From Butyricicoccus pullicaecorum (GTDB taxonomy: Bacteria; Bacillota; Clostridia; Oscillospirales; Butyricicoccaceae): 64,000 nt of DNA. Each line of letters starts with the position of its first letter. Position 1 is the stretch's first letter. Positions 48,785 through 57,802 of the stretch are shown here, one piece after another. Both the position numbers and the translations under genes were made by a program. The notes below the pieces were generated by a model. It was not told where the DNA came from and ran no database searches. It saw only the letters and a program-made list of their open reading frames with translations. The stretch covers positions 1 to 64,000 of the forward strand of contig JAFBIW010000010.1 in assembly GCA_021531865.1 (NCBI GenBank). Direction: 5' to 3'.

Positions 48785-51343
48785 ATGTATACACTGACGA
48801 TCAACGGCACGGTCTATTCCTATGAGGAGGATCGCCGCCTGATGGATGTGCTGCGCGGCGATCTGGGTCTGAAATCGGTCAAGGACGGCTGCTCGGAGGG
48901 CGCCTGCGGCACCTGTACCGTCCTGATCGACGGCAAGCCGACCAAGTGCTGCGTGCAGAAGCTCTCCCGCGTCAACGGCAAGACCGTCCAGACGGTCGAG
49001 GGTCTGACCGACGCCGAGAAGGAGCTGTATGTCTATGCCTTCGGCGCGGCGGGCGCGGTGCAGTGCGGCTTCTGCATCCCGGGCATGGTGCTCTGCGCCA
49101 AGGCCCTGCTCGACCAGAACCCCGACCCCACCCGGGACGAGATCGCCTTCGCTCTGCGCAACAACTACTGCCGCTGCACGGGCTACAAGAAGATCATCGA
49201 CGCGGTCAAGCTGGCGGCGGCCATCCTGCGCACGGGCGGACACATCCCCGAAGCGCCCGCCATCGCCGGCATCGGCGGCAAGTACCACCGCATCGACGTG
49301 CGCGACAAGGTACTGGGCACCGGCAAGTACACCGACGACATCGAGCTGCCCGGCATGCTCTACGGCTCGGCCGTCCGCGCGGCCCATCCGCGCGCCCGCG
49401 TGCTGGCGATCGACACGACCGAGGCCGAGCGGGTTCCGGGCATCGTGCGCGTCGTGACGGCGGCCGATATCCCGGGCGAAAACAAGATCGGTCACATCAA
49501 GCACGACTGGGATACTTTGATCCCGATTTTCGGCTACACCCACTGTCTGGGCGACGCGATCGCGCTGGTCTGCGGCGAGACGCTCGAGGCCGTTGAGGCG
49601 GCCAAGAAGCTGGTGCGCGTCGAATACGATGTCAAGGAGCCGATTTTTGACCCGTTTGTCGCCATGCAGCCGGACGCGCCCCTCGTCCACCGGGGCGGCA
49701 ACGTGCTGGCGCACGAGCATCTGGTACGCGGCAACCCGGACGAGGCCATCGCGAACGCAAAGTACGTCGTCACCCGCTCCTACCAGACCCCGTTCACCGA
49801 GCACGCCTTCATGGAACCCGAGTGCGCAGTCGCCTCGTTCGATCACAATGAGAACGTCGTTACCCTCTGGACGTCCGATCAGGGCGTTTACACCACCCAG
49901 CACGAGTGTGCGCTCATGCTCGGCCTGCCGAATGAGCAGGTGCACGTCATCAACGCGCTGGTCGGCGGCGGCTTCGGCGGCAAGGAGGATATGTCGGTGC
50001 AGCACCACGCGGCGCTGCTGGCCTATCTGACCGACCGTCCGGTCAAGGTCAAGCTGACCCGCGCCGAGTCCCTGCTTGTCCATCCCAAGCGCCACCCGAT
50101 GTGGATCGAGTGCACGACCGCCTGCGACGAGAACGGTATGCTGACCGGTATGCGGGCCAAGGTAGTCTCGGACACCGGCGCGTATGCCTCGCTGGGCGGC
50201 CCGGTGCTCCAGCGCGCCTGCACCCACGCCGCAGGCCCCTATAATTATCAGAATATCGACATCGAGGGCACCGCCGTCTACACGAACAATCCGCCCGCCG
50301 GCGCGTTCCGCGGCTTCGGCGTGACCCAGACCTGCTTCGCGACCGAGTGCAACCTCAACCTGCTGGCCGAGATGGTCGGCATTTCCCCGTGGGAGATCCG
50401 CTACCGCAACGCGATCCGTCCGGGGCAGGAGCTGCCGAACGGCCAGATCGCCTTCCCGGGCACGGCCTTTGCCGAAACACTCGAGGCGGTGCGCGAGGTC
50501 TACGAGAGCCACCCGCGCGCGGGCATCGCCTGCGCGATGAAGAACGCGGGCGTAGGCGTCGGTCTGGCCGACTGGGGACGCTGCCGCCTGACCGTCGAGG
50601 ACGGCAAAATCCACATCCGCTCGGGCGCGTCCTGCATCGGACAGGGTCTGGGCACCGTGCTGACCCAGGTCGTCTGCGAGGTCACGGGCGAGCCGGACAG
50701 CAATATCGTCTACGAGCCTGCGCAGACCAACAACGCGCCCGATTCGGGCGTCACGTCCGGCTCCCGCCAGACCTTGGTCACCGGCGAGGCCTGCCGCCGC
50801 GCCTGCCTCCAGCTCATCGAAGCCAAGGGCGAGGGCACGCTGGCCGATCTGAACGGACAGGAATTTCTGGGCGAATATCTGGCCAAGACCGACCCGATGG
50901 GCTCGGACAAGCCCAACCCGGTCTCCCACGTGGGCTACGGCTACGCCACGCAGGTTGTCTGCCTGAATGAGGACGGCACGATCGAAAAGGTGGTCGCGGC
51001 GCACGACGTGGGCAAGGCGATCAACCCGATCTCGTGCGAGGGTCAGATCGAGGGCGGCGTTGTCATGTCGCTGGGCTACGCCCTGACCGAGCGCTTCCCG
51101 CTCAAGGACGGCCGTCCCACCCTCAAGCTGGGTCAGCTCGGCCTGTTCCGGGCGAACAAAACGCCCGATGTGCAGAGCATCCTCGTCGAGAAGAACAAGG
51201 ACGATCTGGCCTGCGGCGCGGTCGGCATCGGTGAGATCACATCCATCCCGACGGCGCCTGCCGTGCAGGGCGCGTATTACCGGCTGGACGGCAAGTTCCG
51301 CACCAGCCTGCCCCTTGAGGACACGCCCTACACCCCGAAATAA
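48785..51343 (+). CDS. Fused 2Fe-2S/molybdenum hydroxylase, selenium-dependent xanthine dehydrogenase type
   Basis: An 852-aa protein joining a 2Fe-2S subunit (residues 1-155: KDGCSEGACGTCTVLIDGKP, QCGFCIPGMVLCAK, NYCRCTGYKKI) to a Mo catalytic subunit. In the latter, GGGFGGKEDMSV, AFRGFGVTQTCF, SCIGQGLGTVLTQ and the catalytic Glu in AVGIGEITSIP are visible. This fusion is the architecture of the selenium-dependent molybdenum hydroxylases, in which a labile selenido ligand sits on Mo; no selenocysteine codon is needed. Start ATG 48785. The selenium genes at 59974-63887 support the assignment. Confidence 0.9.
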   Translation: MYTLTINGTVYSYEEDRRLMDVLRGDLGLKSVKDGCSEGACGTCTVLIDGKPTKCCVQKLSRVNGKTVQTVEGLTDAEKELYVYAFGAAGAVQCGFCIPGMVLCAKALLDQNPDPTRDEIAFALRNNYCRCTGYKKIIDAVKLAAAILRTGGHIPEAPAIAGIGGKYHRIDVRDKVLGTGKYTDDIELPGMLYGSAVRAAHPRARVLAIDTTEAERVPGIVRVVTAADIPGENKIGHIKHDWDTLIPIFGYTHCLGDAIALVCGETLEAVEAAKKLVRVEYDVKEPIFDPFVAMQPDAPLVHRGGNVLAHEHLVRGNPDEAIANAKYVVTRSYQTPFTEHAFMEPECAVASFDHNENVVTLWTSDQGVYTTQHECALMLGLPNEQVHVINALVGGGFGGKEDMSVQHHAALLAYLTDRPVKVKLTRAESLLVHPKRHPMWIECTTACDENGMLTGMRAKVVSDTGAYASLGGPVLQRACTHAAGPYNYQNIDIEGTAVYTNNPPAGAFRGFGVTQTCFATECNLNLLAEMVGISPWEIRYRNAIRPGQELPNGQIAFPGTAFAETLEAVREVYESHPRAGIACAMKNAGVGVGLADWGRCRLTVEDGKIHIRSGASCIGQGLGTVLTQVVCEVTGEPDSNIVYEPAQTNNAPDSGVTSGSRQTLVTGEACRRACLQLIEAKGEGTLADLNGQEFLGEYLAKTDPMGSDKPNPVSHVGYGYATQVVCLNEDGTIEKVVAAHDVGKAINPISCEGQIEGGVVMSLGYALTERFPLKDGRPTLKLGQLGLFRANKTPDVQSILVEKNKDDLACGAVGIGEITSIPTAPAVQGAYYRLDGKFRTSLPLEDTPYTPK

Positions 51344-51348
51344 GCAAA

Positions 51349-51380
51349 AAAAAATCCTCCCGTTTGGGAGGATTTTTTTG
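51349..51380. terminator. Bidirectional terminator
   Basis: Stem aaatcctccc / gggaggattt with loop gttt, in long A and T runs, between the convergent XDH and permease genes. Confidence 0.93.
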
Positions 51381-51392
51381 ACCTGAAATGGT

Positions 51393-52709
51393 TTACTTCT
51401 TCTGCTCCTTGGGCAGGGTCAGGTTGAGCAGGATGGCGACGATCGCCGCGACGACGACGGGCGAGCTGCCGAACACGGTGGTGACCCAGGACGGGAAGCC
51501 GCCGATCGCGCCCTCGACCTGCGTGATGCCGACGCCCAGCGCAACCGACAGACCGACGACCGCGCTCGAGCGCATCGAGAAGCCGTCCGAGGTGATCATG
51601 CGGATACCGGTCATCGTGATCGTCGCAAAGACCGAAACGGTCGCGCCGCCGATGACGCTCTGCGGGATGGTGGTCAGGATGGCCGAGAACTTGGGCACAA
51701 AGCCCGCGACCGCGAGAATGATGGCCGCGAAGGCGAAGACCGCGCGGTTGATGACCCGGTTGACCGTGACAATGCCGACGTTCTGGCTATAGGATGCGGT
51801 CGGCAGGCCGCCGAAGAGCGCGCCCACGATACTCATGACGCCCTGACCGATGATGCCGCCCGAAAGCTCCTTGTCGGTCGGCATACGATCCATACCGCCC
51901 ATCGTAGTCGAGGACAGGTCGCCGATGGTCTGCACGGCGTTGATGATGTAAACGATGGCCAGCGAGACGCAGGCGCTCGCCTCAAACTGGATGGGGAAGT
52001 GCATGGGCATGGGCAGGTTGAACCAGCCGGCCGAGGCGACCGAGTCGAAGCTGACCATACCGAGCGCCAGCGCGACGCCGTAGCCCACGAGCATACCGAA
52101 GAGGATCGCGCCCAGCTTGAGCACGCCCCGGCAGAAGTGGCTGAGCACGGTGACGACGAGCAGGGTGATCAGGGCGACCGCCCAGTTCTTGGGCGAACCG
52201 AAGCTCTCGCTGCCGGCGCCGCCCGCCATGTACTTGACCGCGGTCGGATAGAGCGACAGACCGATCGTGAAGATGACCGTGCCGGTGACAAGGGGCGGGA
52301 AGAGCACGCGGATCTGCTTGACGAAGATGCCGAACAGAACCGCGACCACGCCGCCCACGATCTCAGCGCCTAAAATGGTGGGCAGGCCGAACTGACCGCC
52401 GATGGCCAGCAGGGTGGGGACATAGGCGAAGCTGATGCCCATGATGACCGGCAGACGGGAACCGACCGGGCCGATCGGGAAGAGCTGAATCAGAGTCGCC
52501 AGCGCCGTGATGAGCAGGGAGACCTGAATGAGCAGCGTGCGGTCCGCGCCCTCGATGCCGCAGGTGTTGGCAATCAGGATGGACGGGGTGACGATGCCGA
52601 CGATCGCGGCGACAACGTGCTGCAGGCCGAGCGGGATCAGCTGGTTGGCCGATGGCATACCCTCATAGCGGAATACGCCGGAAGGGTCATGCGCGGTTTT
52701 GTTGGACAT
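51393..52709 (-). CDS. Nucleobase:cation symporter-2 family permease (xanthine/urate type)
   Basis: A 438-aa NCS2 membrane protein with about 12-14 hydrophobic segments. TASYSQNVGIVTVNRVINRA is the family's QN-containing signature, and the NAVQTIGDLSSTTMGG motif precedes it. PNQLIPLGLQHVVAAIVGIVTPS-type opening (SANQLIPLGLQHV) fits purine permeases of the PbuX/UacT group. ATG 52709 has gaggtg. Being convergent with the purine-degrading operon, it likely imports xanthine or uric acid. Confidence 0.9.
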   Translation of the reverse strand: MSNKTAHDPSGVFRYEGMPSANQLIPLGLQHVVAAIVGIVTPSILIANTCGIEGADRTLLIQVSLLITALATLIQLFPIGPVGSRLPVIMGISFAYVPTLLAIGGQFGLPTILGAEIVGGVVAVLFGIFVKQIRVLFPPLVTGTVIFTIGLSLYPTAVKYMAGGAGSESFGSPKNWAVALITLLVVTVLSHFCRGVLKLGAILFGMLVGYGVALALGMVSFDSVASAGWFNLPMPMHFPIQFEASACVSLAIVYIINAVQTIGDLSSTTMGGMDRMPTDKELSGGIIGQGVMSIVGALFGGLPTASYSQNVGIVTVNRVINRAVFAFAAIILAVAGFVPKFSAILTTIPQSVIGGATVSVFATITMTGIRMITSDGFSMRSSAVVGLSVALGVGITQVEGAIGGFPSWVTTVFGSSPVVVAAIVAILLNLTLPKEQKK

Positions 52710-52930
52710 TGGGAACACCTCACAAAAATTTTCTGTACAAAAAAATATTTTTCATGTATTCTTGCCGATAGTATCAATATACACGACAAGAGGACAAGAT
52801 GCAAGCAAAACCGTGCCATTGACCGACAAAACATCGAGCCAAAATTTAGTGAATCTGCGCATGGACAGGGAAAACAGACCGAAATATGCCTGGACGAGCG
52901 AGGAGACGGCGGCGGTTTTCGCGCGTTTTC

Positions 52931-52959
52931 TTGTGCCGCGCGTTCAGGTGTGCTAAAAT
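52931..52959 (+). promoter_or_regulatory. Promoter of the Sel1-repeat gene
   Basis: TTGTGC (52931-52936), 17-bp spacer, TGC-TAAAAT (-10 at 52954-52959). The rest of 52710-52930 holds no gene that I can support. Confidence 0.65.
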
Positions 52960-53007
52960 AAAAGACAGAGAACCCGCGGCGCGGCCGCGGTCAGGAGGAA
53001 CGAACAC

Positions 53008-55671
53008 ATGGCATGGCTTTTCGGCAATTCGGAAGAGAAGAAAAAGAAAAAGCAGGCCCAGCAGGCGCAGACCCTCTTTGCGGACGGTTTGGCGCGGCTC
53101 GAGGCTGAGGCATACGACGAGGCGCTCGACCTGTTCCGGCAGGCGCAGGCGCTGGGACACGAGGAAGCGGCGGCTAAGATTGCTGAGCTCGAAGCGAAGC
53201 GCGCCGCTGGGACGCAGGCGCCGCAGAGCAGTCTGCGCATCCCAGAGGCGGAAGCGCGCGCCCTGCTCGAAAAGGGTCTGGCGGCGCGTGACCGGGGCGA
53301 CTATTCGACCGCGCTCGCCGCGCTGGGCGACGCGGCCAAGGGCGGTCTGCCCGAGGCGATCTTTGAATTCGGTCAGATGTTTTTCACCGGCCGGGGCGTG
53401 GAGCGCTCGCTCCAGCGGTGCTACGAGTGCGCGGTCTCGGCGGCCAAGCTGGGCTATCCGCGTGCGATGCTGTTCATTGGCACGCTCTACCTCAAGGGCA
53501 TCGGCTTCCCGGCGGACGGCAAGAAGGCGGCGGAGTGGCTCGAGCAGGCGGCAGAGCTGGGCGACGCTTCGGCGCAGTTCAATCTGGCGCTGCTCTACAG
53601 CAAGGGCGACATGATCGAGCGCAACTGGGATAAGGCCATCCCGCTGGCCGAGCAGGCGGCGGCGCAGGGGCATGAAAAGGCACAGGAGCTGCTCGACAAC
53701 CTGCACCATGCCGAGCGCGACGAATGGATGAACGAGGGCGTCAGCGCCTACAAGGCGCACGACTTCCAGAAGGCGGCCTTCCTCTTCCGCCAGTCGGCCG
53801 CGGCCGGCTCGATCCCGGCGACCTTCAACCTTGCGCTCTGCTACGAAAACGGCGAGGGCGTGCGGCAGGATCGCGCCAAGGCGCTCGAATGGTACGAAAC
53901 GGCGGCGGAGGCCGGTCACGCCCGGGCGCAGTGCTGCGCGGGCGCGCTGTACGAGAACGGCGGCGAGGGCGAGGTCGGGATCGACCCTGAAAAGGCGGTC
54001 TACTGGTACGAGAAGGCGGCGGAGCAGGGCAACGACCGGGCGCAGGCGCTGCTGGCGTCGGCCTACCGCCGGGGCTTCGGCGTGCCGCAGGACCCGGCGC
54101 TGGCTGTGCAGTGGTACACCCGCGCGGCCTCGCAGGGCAACGCCCAATCCCAGTACGATCTGGGTCTGTGGTACATCGAGCGGGCGCGCGACCTGACGCC
54201 CGAGATGCGGTCTGAAATGCTGGCCCGCGCCCGGGTCTGGCTGGAAAAGGCGGCGGCGCAGGGCTTTGAGAAGGCCAGCCGGATGCTGCCCGACCTGATC
54301 CGCCTGCAGGGCGGCGGACAGGATCGCTTTGTGCAGGCGACCGAGGCCATGTCGCGCGGCGAACACGAGACCGCGTTCGAGCTGTTCCGTGCCTGCGCCG
54401 AGGAGGAGGGCGTGACCGAGGCCATGTTTGCGCTGGCACAGTGCTATGAGAAGGGCGAGGGCGTCGAGAAGGATCTGCCCCGCGCGTTCTCGTGGTACCG
54501 CAAGGCGGCTGAGGCCGGTCATCCGCGCGCGATGCTGCTCATGGGTATGGCGTACGAAAACGGCGGCGCGGTCAAGAAGGATATGAAGACCGCGCTTGGC
54601 TGGTACCGCCGGGCGGCGCAGGCTGATAACGCCCGCGCGATGCTGCTGCTGGGCGTGGCTTATGAAGCCGGTCACGGCGTCGAAAAGGATATGAAGACCG
54701 CACAGGAATACTATCTCGCGGCCTACCGGCAGGGCGACGAGCTGGCGCAGCTCTATCTGGGCATGGCCTACCGCGACGCGGCGGGCGAATTGCAGGATCT
54801 GGCGCAGGCCGACGCGCTGCTCCGCCCGCTGGCGGACAAGGGACAGGCCAACGCAATGCGCGAGATGGCGCTGCTCGAATGGTCGCGCACGCGCGGGCTG
54901 CGCAAGCCTGAGGAAATCCTCGTGCACCTCGATCAGGCCTGCGAATGGGCGAAAAAGTCACAGGACGCGGGCGACAAGAAGGCGGAAGACCTGCTGAAAA
55001 CGCTCGAGCAGAAGCGCGCCGCCATGCGCGGCGCAACGCCGCAGGGGCTGCTTGCCGGCGGCTTGCAGCTTTTGCAGGGCAAGAACGTCAAGCAGGACGT
55101 GCCGACCGCGCTCAAGCTGCTGCAGATGGCGGTCGAGGCCGGAAACGGCGCGGCAGCCGGTGTGCTCGGCCTGACCTACGCCAAGGGCGAGCAGGTGAAA
55201 GCCGATCTGGACGCGGCACGCGGCTGGTTTGAGAAGGGCGCGGCGCTGAAAAACCCGGAATCCATGATGAATCTGGCGCATATGTACGCAAACGGTCTGG
55301 GCACCCCGCAGGATCTGACCCGCGCGGCCGATTATTACCGGCAGGCGGGCGAGCTGGGCTTCGGCGCGGGCGCGTTTGCGCTGGCGCAGCTTTACCGCGA
55401 CGGCCGGGGCGTGCCGCAGGATAAGGAGCAGGAGTTCGCATGGGCACGGCGGGCGGCCGAGGCCGGATATGCGAACGCGCAGTACCACATCGCCGCGATG
55501 TACTGGAACGGCGACGGCGTCGGCTCGAACATCATCGAGGCCAGAAGCTGGATGACCAAGGCGGCCGAGCAGAACTTCCCGCAGGCGAAGGATATGCTGG
55601 CGCGCATGGACAAGGCGCTTGAGGAAGCAAGACAGCGCCGCGCGGCGCAGCAGCCCGAGGGCGAAGCATAA
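53008..55671 (+). CDS. Sel1-repeat (SLR/TPR-like) protein, 887 aa
   Basis: A large soluble protein made of about 14-15 Sel1-like repeats of the pattern A-x-LG-x2-Y-x2-G-x-GV-x2-D-x2-KA-x3-Y-x-KAA, for example LALCYENGEGVRQDRAKALE. A Lys-rich N-terminus (EEKKKKKQAQQ) follows MAWLFGN and there is no signal peptide. Two sections (about residues 120-330 and 460-600) are regular; a spacer near 410-460 separates them. Such solenoids scaffold protein complexes. Excellent RBS (aggaggaac). No partner is suggested by neighbours. Confidence 0.93.
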   Translation: MAWLFGNSEEKKKKKQAQQAQTLFADGLARLEAEAYDEALDLFRQAQALGHEEAAAKIAELEAKRAAGTQAPQSSLRIPEAEARALLEKGLAARDRGDYSTALAALGDAAKGGLPEAIFEFGQMFFTGRGVERSLQRCYECAVSAAKLGYPRAMLFIGTLYLKGIGFPADGKKAAEWLEQAAELGDASAQFNLALLYSKGDMIERNWDKAIPLAEQAAAQGHEKAQELLDNLHHAERDEWMNEGVSAYKAHDFQKAAFLFRQSAAAGSIPATFNLALCYENGEGVRQDRAKALEWYETAAEAGHARAQCCAGALYENGGEGEVGIDPEKAVYWYEKAAEQGNDRAQALLASAYRRGFGVPQDPALAVQWYTRAASQGNAQSQYDLGLWYIERARDLTPEMRSEMLARARVWLEKAAAQGFEKASRMLPDLIRLQGGGQDRFVQATEAMSRGEHETAFELFRACAEEEGVTEAMFALAQCYEKGEGVEKDLPRAFSWYRKAAEAGHPRAMLLMGMAYENGGAVKKDMKTALGWYRRAAQADNARAMLLLGVAYEAGHGVEKDMKTAQEYYLAAYRQGDELAQLYLGMAYRDAAGELQDLAQADALLRPLADKGQANAMREMALLEWSRTRGLRKPEEILVHLDQACEWAKKSQDAGDKKAEDLLKTLEQKRAAMRGATPQGLLAGGLQLLQGKNVKQDVPTALKLLQMAVEAGNGAAAGVLGLTYAKGEQVKADLDAARGWFEKGAALKNPESMMNLAHMYANGLGTPQDLTRAADYYRQAGELGFGAGAFALAQLYRDGRGVPQDKEQEFAWARRAAEAGYANAQYHIAAMYWNGDGVGSNIIEARSWMTKAAEQNFPQAKDMLARMDKALEEARQRRAAQQPEGEA

Positions 55672-55680
55672 CAAAGCCGG

Positions 55681-55715
55681 GATCCGTCCCCCTTGTTGGG
55701 ACGGATCTTTTGTTT
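55681..55715 (+). terminator. Terminator of the Sel1-repeat gene
   Basis: Stem gatccgtccc / gggacggatc with a 7-nt loop, followed by TTTTG and a further T run. Confidence 0.9.
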
Positions 55716-55746
55716 TTCTTCCGTTATACCGCACAAAATAATACGG

Positions 55747-55775
55747 TTGCAATTCATTTGACCGGATGATAAAAT
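55747..55775 (+). promoter_or_regulatory. Promoter of the molybdenum-cofactor/selenium cluster
   Basis: TTGCAA (55747-55752), 17-bp spacer, TAAAAT (55770-55775). Confidence 0.6.
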
Positions 55776-55801
55776 AAAGGCAAACGAAGGAGGCGGCGAA
55801 G

Positions 55802-56824
55802 ATGAAAACGATCCGTACACAGGACGCGGTCGGGCACGTGCTGTGCCACGACCTGACGCAGATCATTCCGGGCGAGTACAAGGACGCGCGGTTCCGCAAG
55901 GGGCACATCGTGACCGAGGCGGACATTCCGGTGCTGCTCGCGATGGGCAAGGAGCACCTGTTCGTCTGGGAGAAGAAGCCGGGAATGCTGCATGAAAATG
56001 AGGCCGCCGAGCGGCTGGCCGACCTGTGCGGCAGCGAGCACATGCGCCGGAGCGCGGTCAAGGAGGGCAAGATCGAGCTGACCGCCGAGATCGACGGCCT
56101 GTTTCAGGTCGATACCGCCCGCCTCAAGGCGGTCAATGCGGCAGGTGAGGTCATGATCGCCGCCCGTCACGGCAACACGCCCGTCCGCGCGGGCGACAAG
56201 CTGCTGGGCACCCGGGTCATTCCGCTCGTCATCGCCGAGGAGACCCTGCGACGCGCTGAGCGCGCCGCCGGGGAGGAACCTCTTTTCCGCCTGCTGCCCT
56301 TCACTCTGCGCCGCGCCGCCATCGTCGTGACCGGCAGCGAGGTCGAAAAAGGGCTGATCGAGGATAAATTTTCGCCGGTCGTTGCACAAAAGCTGGCCGA
56401 ATATGGCATCGAAGCGACTTCGGTCACCCAGGTGGGCGATGATCCGGCGCGCACGACCAAGGCCGTGCTGGATGCCGTGCGGAACGGCGCGGAACTCGTC
56501 GTCTGCACGGGCGGCATGAGCGTCGATCCGGACGATAAAACGCCGCTCGGCATCAAAAATACCGGGGCCGAGATCGTTAGCTACGGTGCGCCCGTCCTGC
56601 CCGGCGCGATGTTCCTGCTGTCCTATCTGGGCGAGGCGCAGGTACCGGTCTGCGGCCTGCCCGGCTGTGTGATGTACGCCCGGCGCACGATCTTTGACTT
56701 GATCCTGCCCCGGCTGGCGGCACGCGACCCGGTGACAGCCGACGAGCTGGCCGCGCTGGGCGAGGGCGGCCTGTGCCTGAACTGCCCGACCTGCACGTGG
56801 CCGAACTGCGGCTTCGGCAAATGA
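55802..56824 (+). CDS. Molybdopterin-binding protein (MogA/MoeA-type domain)
   Basis: A 340-aa protein whose second half carries the MoCF-binding fold: VVTGSEVEKGLIEDKF and ELVVCTGGMSVDPDDKTP bind the molybdopterin. The N-terminal half lacks the full MoeA architecture, which matches a clostridial group of stand-alone molybdopterin-binding proteins. The C-terminal NCPTCTWPNCGFGK holds three cysteines that might bind metal. RBS ggaggcgg. First gene of a long co-directional Mo/Se cluster. Confidence 0.87.
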   Translation: MKTIRTQDAVGHVLCHDLTQIIPGEYKDARFRKGHIVTEADIPVLLAMGKEHLFVWEKKPGMLHENEAAERLADLCGSEHMRRSAVKEGKIELTAEIDGLFQVDTARLKAVNAAGEVMIAARHGNTPVRAGDKLLGTRVIPLVIAEETLRRAERAAGEEPLFRLLPFTLRRAAIVVTGSEVEKGLIEDKFSPVVAQKLAEYGIEATSVTQVGDDPARTTKAVLDAVRNGAELVVCTGGMSVDPDDKTPLGIKNTGAEIVSYGAPVLPGAMFLLSYLGEAQVPVCGLPGCVMYARRTIFDLILPRLAARDPVTADELAALGEGGLCLNCPTCTWPNCGFGK

Positions 56825-56843
56825 TATAAAAAGGAGTTTTTCG

Positions 56844-57800
56844 ATGATCGACCGGCTGGGACGCACAATTGAATATGTCCGGGTGTCGGTCACCGACCGG
56901 TGCAACCTGCGCTGCCGCTACTGCATGCCCGAGGATGGCGTTTCGTGGCTTTCGCACGCGCGCATCCTGCGGTATGAGGAAATCGCGCAGGCGGTTCGCG
57001 TGCTGGCCGGGCTGGGCGTGCGCCGGGTCAAGCTGACCGGCGGCGAACCGCTCTGCCGAACCGGCCTGCCCGCGCTCGTGCGGATGCTGTACACGATCGA
57101 CGGAATCGAAGAGGTCACGCTGACCACCAACGGCCTGCTGCTGCCCGCGCAGGCCGAAGCCCTGCGGGACGCGGGCATCGAAAAGGTGAACCTGAGTCTG
57201 GATTCGCTGCGGCCCGACCGCTACGCCGCGCTGACGCGGTGCGGCGCGCTGTCCGACGCGCTGGCCGGGCTGGATGCGGCCAAGCGTGCCGGAATGCGGG
57301 TCAAGCTCAACGTCGTGCCCATCCGGGACGTGAACGACGACGAAATCGTCGATTTCATCCGCTTCGGCCGGGAAAACGGTCTGGTCGTCCGCTTTATCGA
57401 GCTGATGCCGGTCGGTCTGGGCGCGGGGCGGCAGGGACTGTCCAACGCCGAGATCCTCGCGGTCATCGAACGCGAATTTCCCGGGTTCGCGCCCTTCCCG
57501 GAGAAGCTGGGCAACGGCCCGGCCGACTGCTACGGCTGGCCGGATGGCGGCACGTTCGGTCTGATCGGCGCGGTACACGACCGGTTCTGCGACCGCTGCA
57601 ACCGGGTGCGTCTGACGGCGGACGGGATGCTCCGGCTCTGTCTGGCCCAGCCGGACGGGCTTGATCTCATGCCCTATCTGCGCGGCGGACAGCCCGGACT
57701 GACCGAAGCCGTGCGCAATGCAATTTGGCGCAAGCCGGCCGGGCACGCATTTTTAACGGAAGACACGGAAGACCGGATGATGAACGGGATCGGAGGATAA
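56844..57800 (+). CDS. moaA: GTP 3',8-cyclase MoaA
   Basis: A 318-aa radical SAM enzyme for the first step of molybdopterin synthesis. The N-terminal cluster motif CNLRCRYCMP (Cys20, Cys24, Cys27) is standard, and LTGGEPLCR follows. The C-terminal GTP-binding cluster is in FCDRCNRVRLTADGMLRLCL. MoaC, which completes the step to cPMP, is not in the window. RBS aaaaggag before ATG 56844. Confidence 0.95.
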   Translation: MIDRLGRTIEYVRVSVTDRCNLRCRYCMPEDGVSWLSHARILRYEEIAQAVRVLAGLGVRRVKLTGGEPLCRTGLPALVRMLYTIDGIEEVTLTTNGLLLPAQAEALRDAGIEKVNLSLDSLRPDRYAALTRCGALSDALAGLDAAKRAGMRVKLNVVPIRDVNDDEIVDFIRFGRENGLVVRFIELMPVGLGAGRQGLSNAEILAVIEREFPGFAPFPEKLGNGPADCYGWPDGGTFGLIGAVHDRFCDRCNRVRLTADGMLRLCLAQPDGLDLMPYLRGGQPGLTEAVRNAIWRKPAGHAFLTEDTEDRMMNGIGG

Positions 57801-57802
57801 CG

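Noticed and set aside
45788-48785. Possible frameshift splitting a full-length YgfK
   Set aside because: The next frame downstream is a complete hydantoinase with its own RBS, and no flavin/NAD motif occurs in any frame between them.
48653-51004. 783-aa minus-strand frame opposite the selenium-type XDH
   Set aside because: Antisense shadow of a GC-rich gene, with no promoter or RBS and an internally repetitive translation.
52846-54927. 693-aa minus-strand frame opposite the Sel1-repeat gene
   Set aside because: Its apparent periodicity mirrors the Sel1 repeats on the coding strand.
55716-55801. Possible Moco riboswitch upstream of the molybdopterin genes
   Set aside because: The leader is too short (under 30 nt after the -10) and shows none of the long Moco-RNA helices.
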